Shown piece after piece: positions 6,928 through 13,985 of a stretch of DNA of 13,985 nt (its first letter is position 1; every line of letters starts with the position of its first letter). The translations under genes and the position numbers were made by a program. The stretch is from an uncultured Clostridium sp. (lineage in GTDB: Bacteria > Bacillota > Clostridia > Clostridiales > Clostridiaceae): assembly GCA_934777095.1 (NCBI GenBank), contig CAKVNP010000013.1, positions 1 to 13,985 of the forward strand, written 5' to 3'. The notes beneath the pieces are model-generated. The model saw nothing but the letters and a program-made list of their open reading frames with translations, made no database searches and was not told the DNA's origin.

Positions 6928-9567
6928 ATGAAATTCATGGGAGCAAATGAATTAAGAGATTCATTTACAAAGTTTTTTGAAGAAAAAGGGCATTTAAAGA
7001 TGGAAAGTTTTCCACTAGTGCCTAAAAACGATAATAGTTTATTATTAATCAATGCAGGTATGGCACCACTAAAGCCATATTTCACAGGATTACAAACACC
7101 ACCAAGAACAAGAGTTACAACTTGCCAAAAGTGTATCAGAACTGGTGATATAGAAAACGTAGGAAAGACATCTAGACATGGTACTTTCTTTGAAATGTTA
7201 GGTAATTTCTCATTTGGAGATTATTTTAAAGGTGAAATAATTCCATGGGCATGGGAATTCATCACAGAAGTATTAAAATTACCTAAAGATAAGCTATATG
7301 TAACAATATATTTAGAAGATGATGAAGCTTATGATATCTGGACATCAAAGACAGATGTAGATCCAAGCAGAATATTTAGATTAGGAAAAGACGATAACTT
7401 CTGGGAAATAGGTGTAGGTCCATGTGGTCCATGTACTGAAATACATTTTGACAGAGGAGAAGGAAAAGTAAGCACAGTAGAAGAATTTATTGCTGCTTCA
7501 GATGCTGATAGAATAGTTGAATTCTGGAACCTAGTATTTATTCAATTCGAAAGAGATGAAGAAGGAAACTACAATAAATTAAAGAGCCAAAATATCGATA
7601 CAGGAATGGGTCTTGAAAGAATTGCAACTATCATGCAAGGTGTAGATAATATATTTGAAATAGATACAGTTAAAAATATACTTTCAAGAGTATCTCAGCT
7701 TTCTGGTGTTGAGTATGGAAAAGATGCAAAATCTGATGTTTCATTAAGAATAATAACTGACCACGTAAAAGCAGTTACTATGTTAATTTCTGATGGAGTA
7801 CAACCAAGTAACGAAGGTAGAGGATATGTACTTAGAAGATTATTAAGAAGAGCAGCAAGACACGGTAGATTATTAGGAATAAAAGAATTATTCTTAAAGG
7901 ATGTAGTGGAAGCTGTTATCGAAAATTATGGCGGAGCTTATCCTCAATTAGTTGAAAATAAAGAATACATCACAAAGATAATTACATTAGAAGAAGAAAG
8001 ATTCAACGAAACTATTGATAGTGGAATGAATATCTTAAATGGATTCATTGCTGAACTTGAAAAAGAAGGTTCAAAAACATTATCAGGTGAAAATACATTT
8101 AAATTATATGATACATTTGGTTTCCCAATTGAATTAACAGAAGAAATATTAGAAGAAAAGGGAATGAATGTTGACACAGAAGCATTTAAAGTAGAAATGG
8201 ATGCTCAAAGAAATAGAGCTAGAAATGCAAGAGGAGAAAGCTCTTACATGGGTAATGATGAAATAGCAATCAATAAGCTGCCTGCTGATATTGAAACTGC
8301 TTTTGCTGGGTACGATGCAACAGAAGGAAATGGAAAAGTATTAGTAGTTGCTGATGAAATTAATTTCGTTGATGAATTAACAGCAGGAGCTAAAGGATAT
8401 ATAGTAACTGATTCAACAGTGTTCTATGCAGAAATGGGTGGACAAATTGGAGATAAAGGAACTATTGAAGGTCCAAACGGTAAGGCTTATGTTTATGACA
8501 CTAAGAAAAATGTTGGTGGAAAGACAATACACTATGTAAAAGTGAATGAAGGAAGCATAAAGACTGGTGATGAAGTATCATTAACAGTTGAGAAAACATT
8601 AAGAACAAATATCTGCAGAAACCATACTGCTACACATATGCTACAAGCTGCTTTAAAAGAAGTTGTAGGATCACATGTACATCAATCAGGTTCATATGTT
8701 GATGCAGAAAGATTAAGATTTGACTTTGCTCATTTCCAAGCATTAACTCCAGAAGAAATTCAAAAGGTTGAAGATTTAGTAAATGAAAAAATAATGGAAG
8801 TAGCTACAGTTGAAACTAAGCTGATGACTATCGATGAAGCTAAGGAAAGCGGAGCTACAGCTTTATTTGATGAAAAGTATGGTGATAAGGTAAGAGTTGT
8901 TGCTGCAGGAGAATTCTCTAAGGAGCTTTGTGGAGGAACACACGTTGCTAATGTAGGACAAATTGGATTATTTAAAATCATAGCTGAAACTGGTGTAGCA
9001 GCAGGTGTTAGAAGAATTGAAGCAGTAACAGGAACAAATGCAATAAAGTATATGGAAGATAAACAAAGAATATTAAAAGAAGCATGCAGCTCATTAAAAT
9101 GTTCTGAAAAAGATATCTTAAATAAAATTTCTTCACAAGGTGCTGAAATGAAGGCTAAGGATAAGGAAATAGCTGAATTAAAATCTAAGCTTACTCAAGG
9201 TGCTGAGGGAGATATCTTAAATTCTGCAAGAGAAATTAATGGTGTTAAGGCTGTTGCTTATGCTCTTGAAGATGTAGATGGAAATGCTTTAAGAGATTTA
9301 GCTGATAAAATCAGAAATAAAATGAACAGCGGTGTAGTTGTACTTGTAAGTAAAGTTGGCGATAAAGTAAACTTAGTTTCAATGGCAACAAAAGATGTTC
9401 TAGAAAAAGGAATCCATTGTGGTAAAATAATAAAAGAAGTAGCAGCTGTTGTTGGCGGCGGCGGCGGTGGAAGACCAGATATGGCTCAAGCTGGTGGAAA
9501 GAACCCAGCAAAAATTGCTGAATCAGTAGAAGTTGCTTATGAAATAATAGAAAAATTAGTTAAATAG
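6928..9567 (+). CDS. alaS: Alanine--tRNA ligase
   Basis: Class II synthetase that charges tRNA-Ala with alanine and hydrolyses mischarged Ser/Gly-tRNA-Ala; cytosolic, essential. It has 879 residues, the normal length. The catalytic core shows motif 2 ([18 protein letters not shown]) and motif 3 (GMGLERIA), with [11 protein letters not shown] between them. The editing domain carries the zinc site H566-x3-H570 (HTATH) and C668-x3-H672 (CGGTH). A coiled coil (about 710-760) links to the C-Ala/DHHA1 domain, which contains [20 protein letters not shown] 6928 follows GGAGG (6914-6918); the in-frame TTG at 6913 overlaps that site and is rejected. Expression is controlled by the T-box RNA upstream. 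The gene is followed by ireB, ruvX and DUF1292, the widely conserved Firmicute order. No odd residues were found. Confidence 0.98.
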   Translation: MKFMGANELRDSFTKFFEEKGHLKMESFPLVPKNDNSLLLINAGMAPLKPYFTGLQTPPRTRVTTCQKCIRTGDIENVGKTSRHGTFFEMLGNFSFGDYFKGEIIPWAWEFITEVLKLPKDKLYVTIYLEDDEAYDIWTSKTDVDPSRIFRLGKDDNFWEIGVGPCGPCTEIHFDRGEGKVSTVEEFIAASDADRIVEFWNLVFIQFERDEEGNYNKLKSQNIDTGMGLERIATIMQGVDNIFEIDTVKNILSRVSQLSGVEYGKDAKSDVSLRIITDHVKAVTMLISDGVQPSNEGRGYVLRRLLRRAARHGRLLGIKELFLKDVVEAVIENYGGAYPQLVENKEYITKIITLEEERFNETIDSGMNILNGFIAELEKEGSKTLSGENTFKLYDTFGFPIELTEEILEEKGMNVDTEAFKVEMDAQRNRARNARGESSYMGNDEIAINKLPADIETAFAGYDATEGNGKVLVVADEINFVDELTAGAKGYIVTDSTVFYAEMGGQIGDKGTIEGPNGKAYVYDTKKNVGGKTIHYVKVNEGSIKTGDEVSLTVEKTLRTNICRNHTATHMLQAALKEVVGSHVHQSGSYVDAERLRFDFAHFQALTPEEIQKVEDLVNEKIMEVATVETKLMTIDEAKESGATALFDEKYGDKVRVVAAGEFSKELCGGTHVANVGQIGLFKIIAETGVAAGVRRIEAVTGTNAIKYMEDKQRILKEACSSLKCSEKDILNKISSQGAEMKAKDKEIAELKSKLTQGAEGDILNSAREINGVKAVAYALEDVDGNALRDLADKIRNKMNSGVVVLVSKVGDKVNLVSMATKDVLEKGIHCGKIIKEVAAVVGGGGGGRPDMAQAGGKNPAKIAESVEVAYEIIEKLVK

Positions 9568-9596
9568 TATACATTTGCAAAAATTTAGAGTATAAT
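9568..9596 (+). promoter_or_regulatory. Possible promoter of ireB
   Basis: A perfect TATAAT (9591-9596) lies 17 bases from TATACA (9568-9573), a poor -35. An initiation site near 9603 would give a leader of about 95 bases. That leader contains an 8-bp stem (AATAAGTA 9619-9626, TACTTATT 9639-9646) with a 12-base loop and no T-tract, which could be a weak end point for alaS transcripts. Confidence 0.4.
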
Positions 9597-9665
9597 TAAT
9601 TTAAAAAGTAGATGAATAAATAAGTACAAAAATGTTGATACTTATTATAGGTATAAAACTTTCGT

Positions 9666-9698
9666 AAGGGGGTGAGCTGCTAAAATAAGCAGCGAGGT
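9666..9698 (+). promoter_or_regulatory. Unusual ireB ribosome site with a hairpin between Shine-Dalgarno and start
   Basis: The strong Shine-Dalgarno AAGGGGGTGA (9666-9675) is 23 bases from the ATG at 9699, too far for normal use. Between them GCTGCT (9676-9681) and AGCAGC (9688-9693) form a 6-bp hairpin with an AAAATA loop. Folding it out leaves only five bases (9694-9698) between the site and the ATG. A GAGG at 9694-9697 is too close to the ATG to serve by itself. Confidence 0.6.
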
Positions 9699-9956
9699 AT
9701 GGATAATAACATTGATAAAACAATGCAATTTGATATTGACTACAACAAAGAGGATATGACAAAATCTATCTTAAATGATGTTTATAATGCATTGAAGGAA
9801 AAGGGATATAATCCTATAAATCAATTGGTAGGCTATATAATTTCCGGAGATCCTTCTTACATTACTAGTTACAACGGAGCAAGAGCTTTACTTAGAAAGC
9901 TTGAGAGAGATGAGATTCTAGAAGAAGTATTAAAATCTTATTTAGAGATAAAGTAA
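9699..9956 (+). CDS. ireB: IreB family regulatory phosphoprotein (YrzL/UPF0297)
   Basis: Small cytosolic protein of 85 residues. In Enterococcus faecalis IreB is a substrate of the PASTA kinase IreK and negatively controls cephalosporin resistance; in clostridia its role is assumed to be similar. The N-terminus carries the conserved DKTMQFD with T8, the likely phosphorylation region. The rest has the family signature [21 protein letters not shown], followed by [23 protein letters not shown]. Length and end match the family, which supports the ATG at 9699 despite its odd ribosome site. It lies 131 bases after alaS and is followed by a terminator before ruvX. The kinase partner is not in this window. 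Confidence 0.93.
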   Translation: MDNNIDKTMQFDIDYNKEDMTKSILNDVYNALKEKGYNPINQLVGYIISGDPSYITSYNGARALLRKLERDEILEEVLKSYLEIK

Positions 9957-9957
9957 G

Positions 9958-9982
9958 AAGTGCCCGTCTAGCGGGCACTTTT
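9958..9982 (+). terminator. Intrinsic terminator between ireB and ruvX
   Basis: AAGTGCCCG (9958-9966) pairs with CGGGCACTT (9972-9980) around the loop TCTAG; the 9-bp stem is GC-rich against a low-GC background. The T-tract is short (TTTT, 9979-9982, then AATTT). It begins one base after the ireB stop. The ruvX ATG is only 18 bases further, so partial read-through into ruvX is likely. Confidence 0.78.
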
Positions 9983-10000
9983 AATTTAAGGAGTAAAAAT

Positions 10001-10420
10001 ATGAGAATATTAGGCCTAGATGTCGGCTCTAAGACTATTGGTGTTGCAATAAGCGATCCTTTAGGATGGACTGCTCAAGGAATAAACACTATTAGAAGAA
10101 CAAAAAAAGAACAAGATTTAGAAGAAGTGAATAAGATATGTATGGAGTATGGTGTAGAAACTATCGTAATAGGGCTACCTAAAAACATGAACGGTTCTAT
10201 TGGAGAATCAGGAGAAAGAGTATTAGCATTAGCTGAATTGATTAAAGAAAAGACTGGTCTTCCTATTGAAATGTGGGATGAAAGACTGACTACTGTTGCA
10301 GCACATAGGGCAATGCTTGAAGCAGATTTATCAAGGGGAAAGAGAAAAAAGATTGTTGATAAAGTAGCGGCTACATATATATTACAGGGATACTTAGATA
10401 AATTAAGACTAAGTAAGTAG
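10001..10420 (+). CDS. ruvX: Holliday junction resolvase-like protein RuvX/YqgF
   Basis: RNase H-fold nuclease of 139 residues, annotated as a putative Holliday junction resolvase; in E. coli YqgF is also implicated in 16S rRNA 5'-end processing. The N-terminus has [18 protein letters not shown] with catalytic-type D7, followed by [14 protein letters not shown] (about 55-68). WDERLTT carries D93/E94, and [14 protein letters not shown] carries D120. Together these form the expected acidic active site. Length is normal. AAGGAG lies about 9 bases before the ATG. There is no separate promoter, because the start is only 18 bases after the terminator stem, so expression depends on read-through from ireB. 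Confidence 0.95.
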   Translation: MRILGLDVGSKTIGVAISDPLGWTAQGINTIRRTKKEQDLEEVNKICMEYGVETIVIGLPKNMNGSIGESGERVLALAELIKEKTGLPIEMWDERLTTVAAHRAMLEADLSRGKRKKIVDKVAATYILQGYLDKLRLSK

Positions 10421-10422
10421 TA

Positions 10423-10493
10423 TTAACTGCAAAAAAAGAAAAGTTAAAGTGAATTTTCTGTTAATTTATCTTTTGTAGTTAACGATAAATTAA
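10423..10493 (+). repeat. Interlocking inverted repeats in the ruvX-DUF1292 gap
   Basis: Helix A pairs TTAACTGCAAAA (10423-10434) with TTTTGTAGTTAA (10471-10482), 12 bp with one G-U. Helix B pairs TTAATTTATC (10461-10470) with GATAAATTAA (10484-10493), a perfect 10 bp whose 13-base loop is the right arm of A plus one base. A smaller AGAAAA/TTTTCT stem (10437-10442, 10454-10459) lies inside A. A and B have pseudoknot order but too short a connector to coexist fully. Neither is followed by a clear T-tract, so this is not a standard terminator. Confidence 0.6.
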
Positions 10494-10514
10494 ATAGAAT
10501 AAGAAAAATAACGA

Positions 10515-10544
10515 TTGACAATAGGTAGTAAATGTAATTACAAT
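10515..10544 (+). promoter_or_regulatory. Sigma-A promoter of DUF1292-fur-rnj
   Basis: TTGACA (10515-10520) and TACAAT (10539-10544) are 18 bases apart. Initiation near 10551 leaves a leader of about 20 bases with the ribosome site GGAG (10559-10562). It would drive DUF1292, and probably fur and rnj, since no terminator follows. Confidence 0.68.
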
Positions 10545-10571
10545 TACCTTATAAAAAAGGAGAAGATAAAA

Positions 10572-10844
10572 ATGGAAAAGGATACAAAGAATATTCAATT
10601 ATTTGATGAAGATGGAAATGAAGTAAATTTTAATGTTTTAGCATTTTTTGATATAGTAAACCCAGAAACTGATGAAAAGACAGAATATGTTATAGTATAT
10701 GAAGATGGATATAGCGAAGATGATGCATTTGCTTTAAAGGTATTAAACGATGAAGATGGAAATGAACTTTTAGAAGCAATTGATGACGAAGTTGAATTGG
10801 CAGCAGTTCAGGAAGCATATAATACTATATTCATGGAAGAGTAA
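10572..10844 (+). CDS. DUF1292 protein (YrzB/UPF0473)
   Basis: Acidic cytosolic protein of 90 residues; function unknown. The family pattern is seen in IQLFDEDGNEVNFNVLAFF near the start, then EYVIVYEDG and a Glu/Asp-rich second half with NDEDGNELLEAIDDEVE ahead of the C-terminal helix. The ATG at 10572 is preceded by GGAG at 9-base spacing. An in-frame TTG at 10515 is part of the -35 element and is rejected. The gene regularly follows ruvX in Firmicutes, which has led others to suspect a link with RNA or cell-wall processes, but nothing in the sequence shows a mechanism. The fur gene follows after 23 bases with no terminator. Confidence 0.92.
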   Translation: MEKDTKNIQLFDEDGNEVNFNVLAFFDIVNPETDEKTEYVIVYEDGYSEDDAFALKVLNDEDGNELLEAIDDEVELAAVQEAYNTIFMEE

Positions 10845-10867
10845 AATTTTAATGGAGAGGTGTTAAA

Positions 10868-11323
10868 ATGAGTGCTGTAAATATTGATATGAACACATTA
10901 AAAGAAAATTTAAAACAAAAAGGCTACAAGTTAACGCCTCAAAGAAGAGCTATCCTTGATACGATTATCGAAAAGGAAGGGCTTCATTTAACAGTTGAAG
11001 AAATATACGATGAAGTTAAGAAGAATTGTCCGGAAATAGGGTTAGCTACAGTTTATAGAACTGTGCTTCTATATGAAGAAATAGGTGTAGTAAGCAAGTT
11101 GGACCTAAATGATGGATGCAGCAGATATGAAATTGTTCACAGTGATGAAGAACATATGCATCACCATTTAATATGCAACGTTTGTAAATGTGTATATGAA
11201 GTGGAAGATGATTTGCTGGAAGAATTAGAAGATAGAATTCAAAAGACCTATGGCTTTAAAATTTTAGATCATAGTGTAAAGTTTTATGGAATATGTTCTA
11301 AATGTAGTGAAAACGGTAAATAA
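10868..11323 (+). CDS. fur: Fur family metal-responsive transcriptional repressor
   Basis: DNA-binding dimer of 151 residues. The N-terminal winged helix includes GYKLTPQRRAILDTI (19-33) and the recognition helix GLATVYRTVLLYEEIG (58-73). The dimerisation domain has the HxHH metal motif (H96, H98, H99, H100). Structural zinc pairs are C103-x2-C106 and C143-x2-C146. Fur, PerR and Zur are hard to separate by sequence alone. The position between DUF1292 and RNase J matches the gene described as Fur in Clostridium acetobutylicum (from memory, CAC1682), so iron is the likely signal. The start has GGAGAGG upstream. No clear Fur box was found in its own promoter region. Confidence 0.88.
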   Translation: MSAVNIDMNTLKENLKQKGYKLTPQRRAILDTIIEKEGLHLTVEEIYDEVKKNCPEIGLATVYRTVLLYEEIGVVSKLDLNDGCSRYEIVHSDEEHMHHHLICNVCKCVYEVEDDLLEELEDRIQKTYGFKILDHSVKFYGICSKCSENGK

Positions 11324-11391
11324 GGGAAGAACTCAAGCATTGAGATGAAGACCTTTGATATACATAATAAGGAAGATGAAGGAGGGGACAT

Positions 11392-13059
11392 ATGAAAGGA
11401 GAAAAAGCCAAGGTTAAGATTATTCCACTAGGCGGGGTAAATGAGATTGGAAAAAACCTTACAGCTATAGAATATAAAAATGATATAGTTGTTATAGATT
11501 GTGGATTAAAATTTCCAGATGAAGATATGTATGGAATTGATATAGTAATTCCTGATATAACTTATCTGTTAAAAAATAAAGAAAAGGTTTCTGGAATTTT
11601 CTTAACACACGGCCATGAAGATCATATCGGTGCATTACCGTATGTTTTAAAACAATTAAATGTACCTGTATATGGAACAAAATTAACTTTAGGAATTGTA
11701 CAAAGCAAATTAAAAGAACACGGTTTATTAAGCAGTACAGAATTAATTACTGTTAAACCAAGAGATGTCATTAGATTAAAGTCTGTCTCAGTTGAATTTA
11801 TTAAGACTAACCATTCAATTGCAGATTCAGTTGCTATAGCAATACACACACCATTAGGAGCTGTATTGCATACTGGAGATTTTAAGGTGGACTATACTCC
11901 AATTGACGGAGAACCAATGGATTTTGCAAGATTTGCGGAATTAGGTAAAAAGGGTGTATTAGCTATGATGGCTGATTCAACAAATGTTGAAAGACCAGGA
12001 TACACTAAATCAGAAAGAACTGTTGGTGAAAGCTTAAGCAGGATATTCAGCAAAGCTAAAGGAAGAATAATAGTTGCAACGTTTGCTTCTAATATTCATA
12101 GAATCCAGCAGATTATAGATGCAGCTGCACAATATGGAAGAAAAGTTGCTGTTTCGGGAAGAAGTATGGAAAATATTCTACAAGTTGCTATTGAGTTAGG
12201 ATACATCAATGCTGAAAAAGATATGATTGTAGGAATAGACCAAATAAATAAATATAATAATGATCAAGTAGCTATAATTACAACAGGAAGCCAAGGAGAG
12301 CCAATGTCTGCTCTTGCAAGAATGGCGGCATCAGAGCATAGAAAGGTAAATATCGTGCCTGGTGATACTATAATTATTTCTGCAACTCCAATACCAGGAA
12401 ATGAGAAATTAGTTTCAAGAGTTATAGATCAATTGTTCAAAAAAGGCGCAGATGTTGTTTATGGTAAGGATGAAAATGTCCATGTATCAGGACATGCATG
12501 CCAGGAAGAATTAAAATTAATGCAGACTTTAGTTAAGCCTAAATATTTCATTCCAGTACATGGAGAATATAGGCAATTAAAACTTCATGGAGAACTAGCT
12601 ACTAGCTTGGGATTACCTGAAGAAAACTTGTTGATTGCAGATGTTGGAGATGTTATTGAAGTGAATAGATCAGGTATTAGGAAAAATGGTTCCGTAATAT
12701 CAGGTCAAATATTCGTTGATGGCTTAGGTGTAGGTGATGTAGGAAATATAGTTATCAGAGATAGAAAACATTTATCTCAAGATGGTATATTAACTGTAGT
12801 AGTTACGCTTTCTAAGGAAACTAAAACAATTATTGCAGGCCCAGATATAATATCTAGAGGATTCGTTTATGTAAGAGAATCTGAAAGATTAATGGATGAA
12901 GCTAGGGATATAGTAAAAGGTGTCTTTGTTAAGTGCGAAGAACAAAAAATTACTGACTGGGCTACATTAAAGTCAAATGTAAGAGATGAGCTTAGATCAT
13001 TCTTATATGAAAAGACAAAGAGAAAACCAATGATACTTCCAATAATCATGGAAATATAA
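11392..13059 (+). CDS. rnj: Ribonuclease J
   Basis: Metallo-beta-lactamase/beta-CASP ribonuclease with endonuclease and 5'-3' exonuclease activity, central to mRNA decay and rRNA maturation in Firmicutes; cytosolic. It has 555 residues, the usual length. The start MKGEKAKVKIIPLGGVNEIG leads to the metal motif H73-x-H75-x-D77-H78, then H141 and D163 (HTGDFKVD). ADSTNVERPGYT lies ahead of the beta-CASP domain. SGHACQ contains H368 and VHGEYRQL contains H390. The C-terminal domain ends with KRKPMILPIIMEI. A strong GGAGGGG site lies 5 bases before the ATG. It follows fur by 68 bases, where a small CTCAA/TTGAG repeat occurs. There is a single copy here; whether it is J1 or J2 cannot be told. Confidence 0.96.
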   Translation: MKGEKAKVKIIPLGGVNEIGKNLTAIEYKNDIVVIDCGLKFPDEDMYGIDIVIPDITYLLKNKEKVSGIFLTHGHEDHIGALPYVLKQLNVPVYGTKLTLGIVQSKLKEHGLLSSTELITVKPRDVIRLKSVSVEFIKTNHSIADSVAIAIHTPLGAVLHTGDFKVDYTPIDGEPMDFARFAELGKKGVLAMMADSTNVERPGYTKSERTVGESLSRIFSKAKGRIIVATFASNIHRIQQIIDAAAQYGRKVAVSGRSMENILQVAIELGYINAEKDMIVGIDQINKYNNDQVAIITTGSQGEPMSALARMAASEHRKVNIVPGDTIIISATPIPGNEKLVSRVIDQLFKKGADVVYGKDENVHVSGHACQEELKLMQTLVKPKYFIPVHGEYRQLKLHGELATSLGLPEENLLIADVGDVIEVNRSGIRKNGSVISGQIFVDGLGVGDVGNIVIRDRKHLSQDGILTVVVTLSKETKTIIAGPDIISRGFVYVRESERLMDEARDIVKGVFVKCEEQKITDWATLKSNVRDELRSFLYEKTKRKPMILPIIMEI

Positions 13060-13063
13060 TACT

Positions 13064-13095
13064 TTGTTGACAAGTCAACAATATAATAGTACAAT
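13064..13095 (+). promoter_or_regulatory. Promoter with a palindromic operator-like site after rnj
   Basis: TTGTTGAC (13064-13071) and GTCAACAA (13074-13081) form an 8-bp perfect inverted repeat around AA. It contains a perfect -35 TTGACA (13067-13072), and TACAAT (13090-13095) follows after 17 bases. Transcription would begin near 13102, only about 9 bases before the terminator stem at 13111. It lies 4 bases after the rnj stop. Confidence 0.5.
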
Positions 13096-13110
13096 ATCAT
13101 ATAGTTTTGG

Positions 13111-13143
13111 AAATTGGATACGAGTGTATCCAATTTTCTTTTG
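13111..13143 (+). terminator. Intrinsic terminator of the rnj unit
   Basis: AAATTGGATAC (13111-13121) pairs with GTATCCAATTT (13126-13136), an 11-bp perfect stem with a GAGT loop. A T-rich tract (TTTTCTTTT) runs from the end of the stem. It ends the long alaS-to-rnj region ahead of typA. Confidence 0.9.
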
Positions 13144-13207
13144 GGTAAAATAAATATAAGGTTTACATTAGCTAAAATCTTAATTTTTTATAAAATAATG
13201 AATTAAT

Positions 13208-13299
13208 GATTAAAAATAATAAATAAGGCAAAACTTCAGTATGTATTGTAAAATATTGCTGATGATTTAATCCTTGATTATTAATTATTGTTTTTAATT
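13208..13299 (+). other. AU-rich structured leader of typA
   Basis: Part of the 186-base gap after the rnj terminator. Bases 13208-13222 can pair continuously with 13285-13299 (15 bp, mostly A-U with two G-U), and 13224-13226 with 13281-13283. An inner hairpin pairs TCAGTA (13236-13241) with TGCTGA and its neighbour (13257-13262). The structure ends about 18 bases before the ribosome site. I find no convincing promoter here; TTTACA at 13162 has no well-spaced -10. Confidence 0.4.
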
Positions 13300-13329
13300 C
13301 GCAATTTAAAAGTAAATGGAGGAAATCAA

Positions 13330-13985
13330 ATGGAATTAATAACTAGAAATGACATTAGAAATATAGCAATCATAGCCCACGTTGACCATGGTAAGACTAC
13401 ATTAGTTGATGCTATGTTTAAAGAAAGTCATACATTCAGATCAAATGAAAAAATGGACGAAAGAGTAATGGACTCTAATGACTTAGAAAAGGAAAGAGGA
13501 ATCACAATCCTATCTAAGAATACAGCTGTAATGTATAATGGTACAAAAATCAACATTGTAGATACACCTGGACATGCTGACTTCGGTGGAGAAGTTGAAC
13601 GTGTACTTAAGATGGTTGACTCTGTTTTACTTGTAGTAGATTCATACGAAGGACCAATGCCACAAACTAAATTCGTTTTAAAGAAGGCATTAGAATTAAA
13701 ATTAAAACCAATCGTTGTTATCAATAAGATTGACAAGCCAAATGCTAGACCAGAAGAAGTAATTGATGAAGTATTTGAACTATTCTTAGAATTAGGTGCA
13801 GATGATGAACAATTAGATTTCCCAATAATCTATGCTTCAGCTAGAGAAGGTTTTGCAAGATACAATGTTGAAGATACAAACATGGGAATGGAACCATTAT
13901 TCAAAACTATTATCGAACACGTAGAACCTCCAAAGGGATACATCGATGGACCTTTCCAAATGCTTGTTACAACATTAGATAGTAA
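13330..13985 (+). CDS. typA: Translational GTPase TypA/BipA, 3'-partial
   Basis: Ribosome-binding GTPase related to EF-G, active in stress adaptation and 50S subunit assembly. Only the first 218 codons (of roughly 600 in the family) lie in the window; the frame is still open at the last base, so this is a window cut and not a mutation. The G domain is complete in its motifs: G1 AHVDHGKT (16-23), the switch I region KERGITI, G3 [15 protein letters not shown]4 NKIDKP and G5 SAREG. The match to TypA rather than LepA or EF-G rests on [20 protein letters not shown] and the [19 protein letters not shown] stretch. The ATG follows GGAGG (13318-13322). It has a long leader and is separated from rnj by a terminator, so it is its own unit. 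Confidence 0.96.
   Translation, partial: MELITRNDIRNIAIIAHVDHGKTTLVDAMFKESHTFRSNEKMDERVMDSNDLEKERGITILSKNTAVMYNGTKINIVDTPGHADFGGEVERVLKMVDSVLLVVDSYEGPMPQTKFVLKKALELKLKPIVVINKIDKPNARPEEVIDEVFELFLELGADDEQLDFPIIYASAREGFARYNVEDTNMGMEPLFKTIIEHVEPPKGYIDGPFQMLVTTLDS

Noticed and set aside
9454..9471. Run of GGC/GGT codons near the end of alaS as a slippage-prone repeat
   Set aside because: The glycine run is a normal feature of the AlaRS C-terminal domain and is conserved in the family.
10515..10571. Longer DUF1292 reading frame starting at TTG 10515
   Set aside because: The TTG is the -35 hexamer of a good promoter and the extra residues are not part of the family; ATG 10572 has the ribosome site.
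10421..10571. Fur box near the DUF1292-fur promoter (autoregulation)
   Set aside because: I found no convincing match to the GATAATGATWATC pattern; the GATAAATTAA present belongs to an RNA-type inverted repeat.
13330..13985. typA as a truncated pseudogene
   Set aside because: The frame is open to the last base and all G motifs are intact; the missing part is due only to the window end.

Overview
The window is AT-rich (my estimate is around 30% GC) and almost entirely plus-strand. It reads like a chromosomal stretch of a Clostridium-type Firmicute: AGGAGG-like ribosome binding sites, strong sigma-A promoters (TTGACA/N17/TATAAT), short gaps, and a conserved gene order. The order yrrD-like PRC-barrel, AI-2E permease, alaS, ireB, ruvX, DUF1292, fur, rnj, typA is typical core clostridial gene order, and part of it is shared with Bacillus subtilis. 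I see no insertion sequence, prophage, CRISPR array, rRNA or tRNA gene.

Layout. (1) 3-2378: calcium-type P-type ATPase lacking its N-terminal part at the window edge, closed by a clear terminator. (2) 2523-4606: a three-gene unit of a DUF5685 protein, a J-domain/TPR/Cys-cluster protein and a small membrane protein; the first two share stop and start bases. This is the least characterised protein module here. (3) 4607-4981: a non-coding stretch with its own good promoter, a nested RNA domain and a 20-bp perfect hairpin, leading into overlapping genes for a PRC-barrel protein and an AI-2E permease (to 6491). (4) 6554-6790: promoter and alanine-specific T-box leader of alaS. (5) 6928-9567: alaS, then ireB, a terminator, ruvX, DUF1292, fur and rnj (to 13059). 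(6) A palindrome over a promoter, a terminator, a long AU-rich structured leader, and the first 218 codons of typA, cut by the window end.

Most genes are housekeeping: alanyl-tRNA synthesis, RNA processing (RNase J, RuvX), metal-responsive transcription (Fur), stress and translation GTPase (TypA), and kinase-linked envelope regulation (IreB). The main interest lies in the RNA of the gaps. Four of them hold inverted repeats larger than expected by chance, some arranged so that two helices exclude each other. The ireB start has a strong Shine-Dalgarno that only reaches normal spacing if a hairpin folds out the intervening bases. All structures were found by eye; none has been folded by software or compared with homologues.
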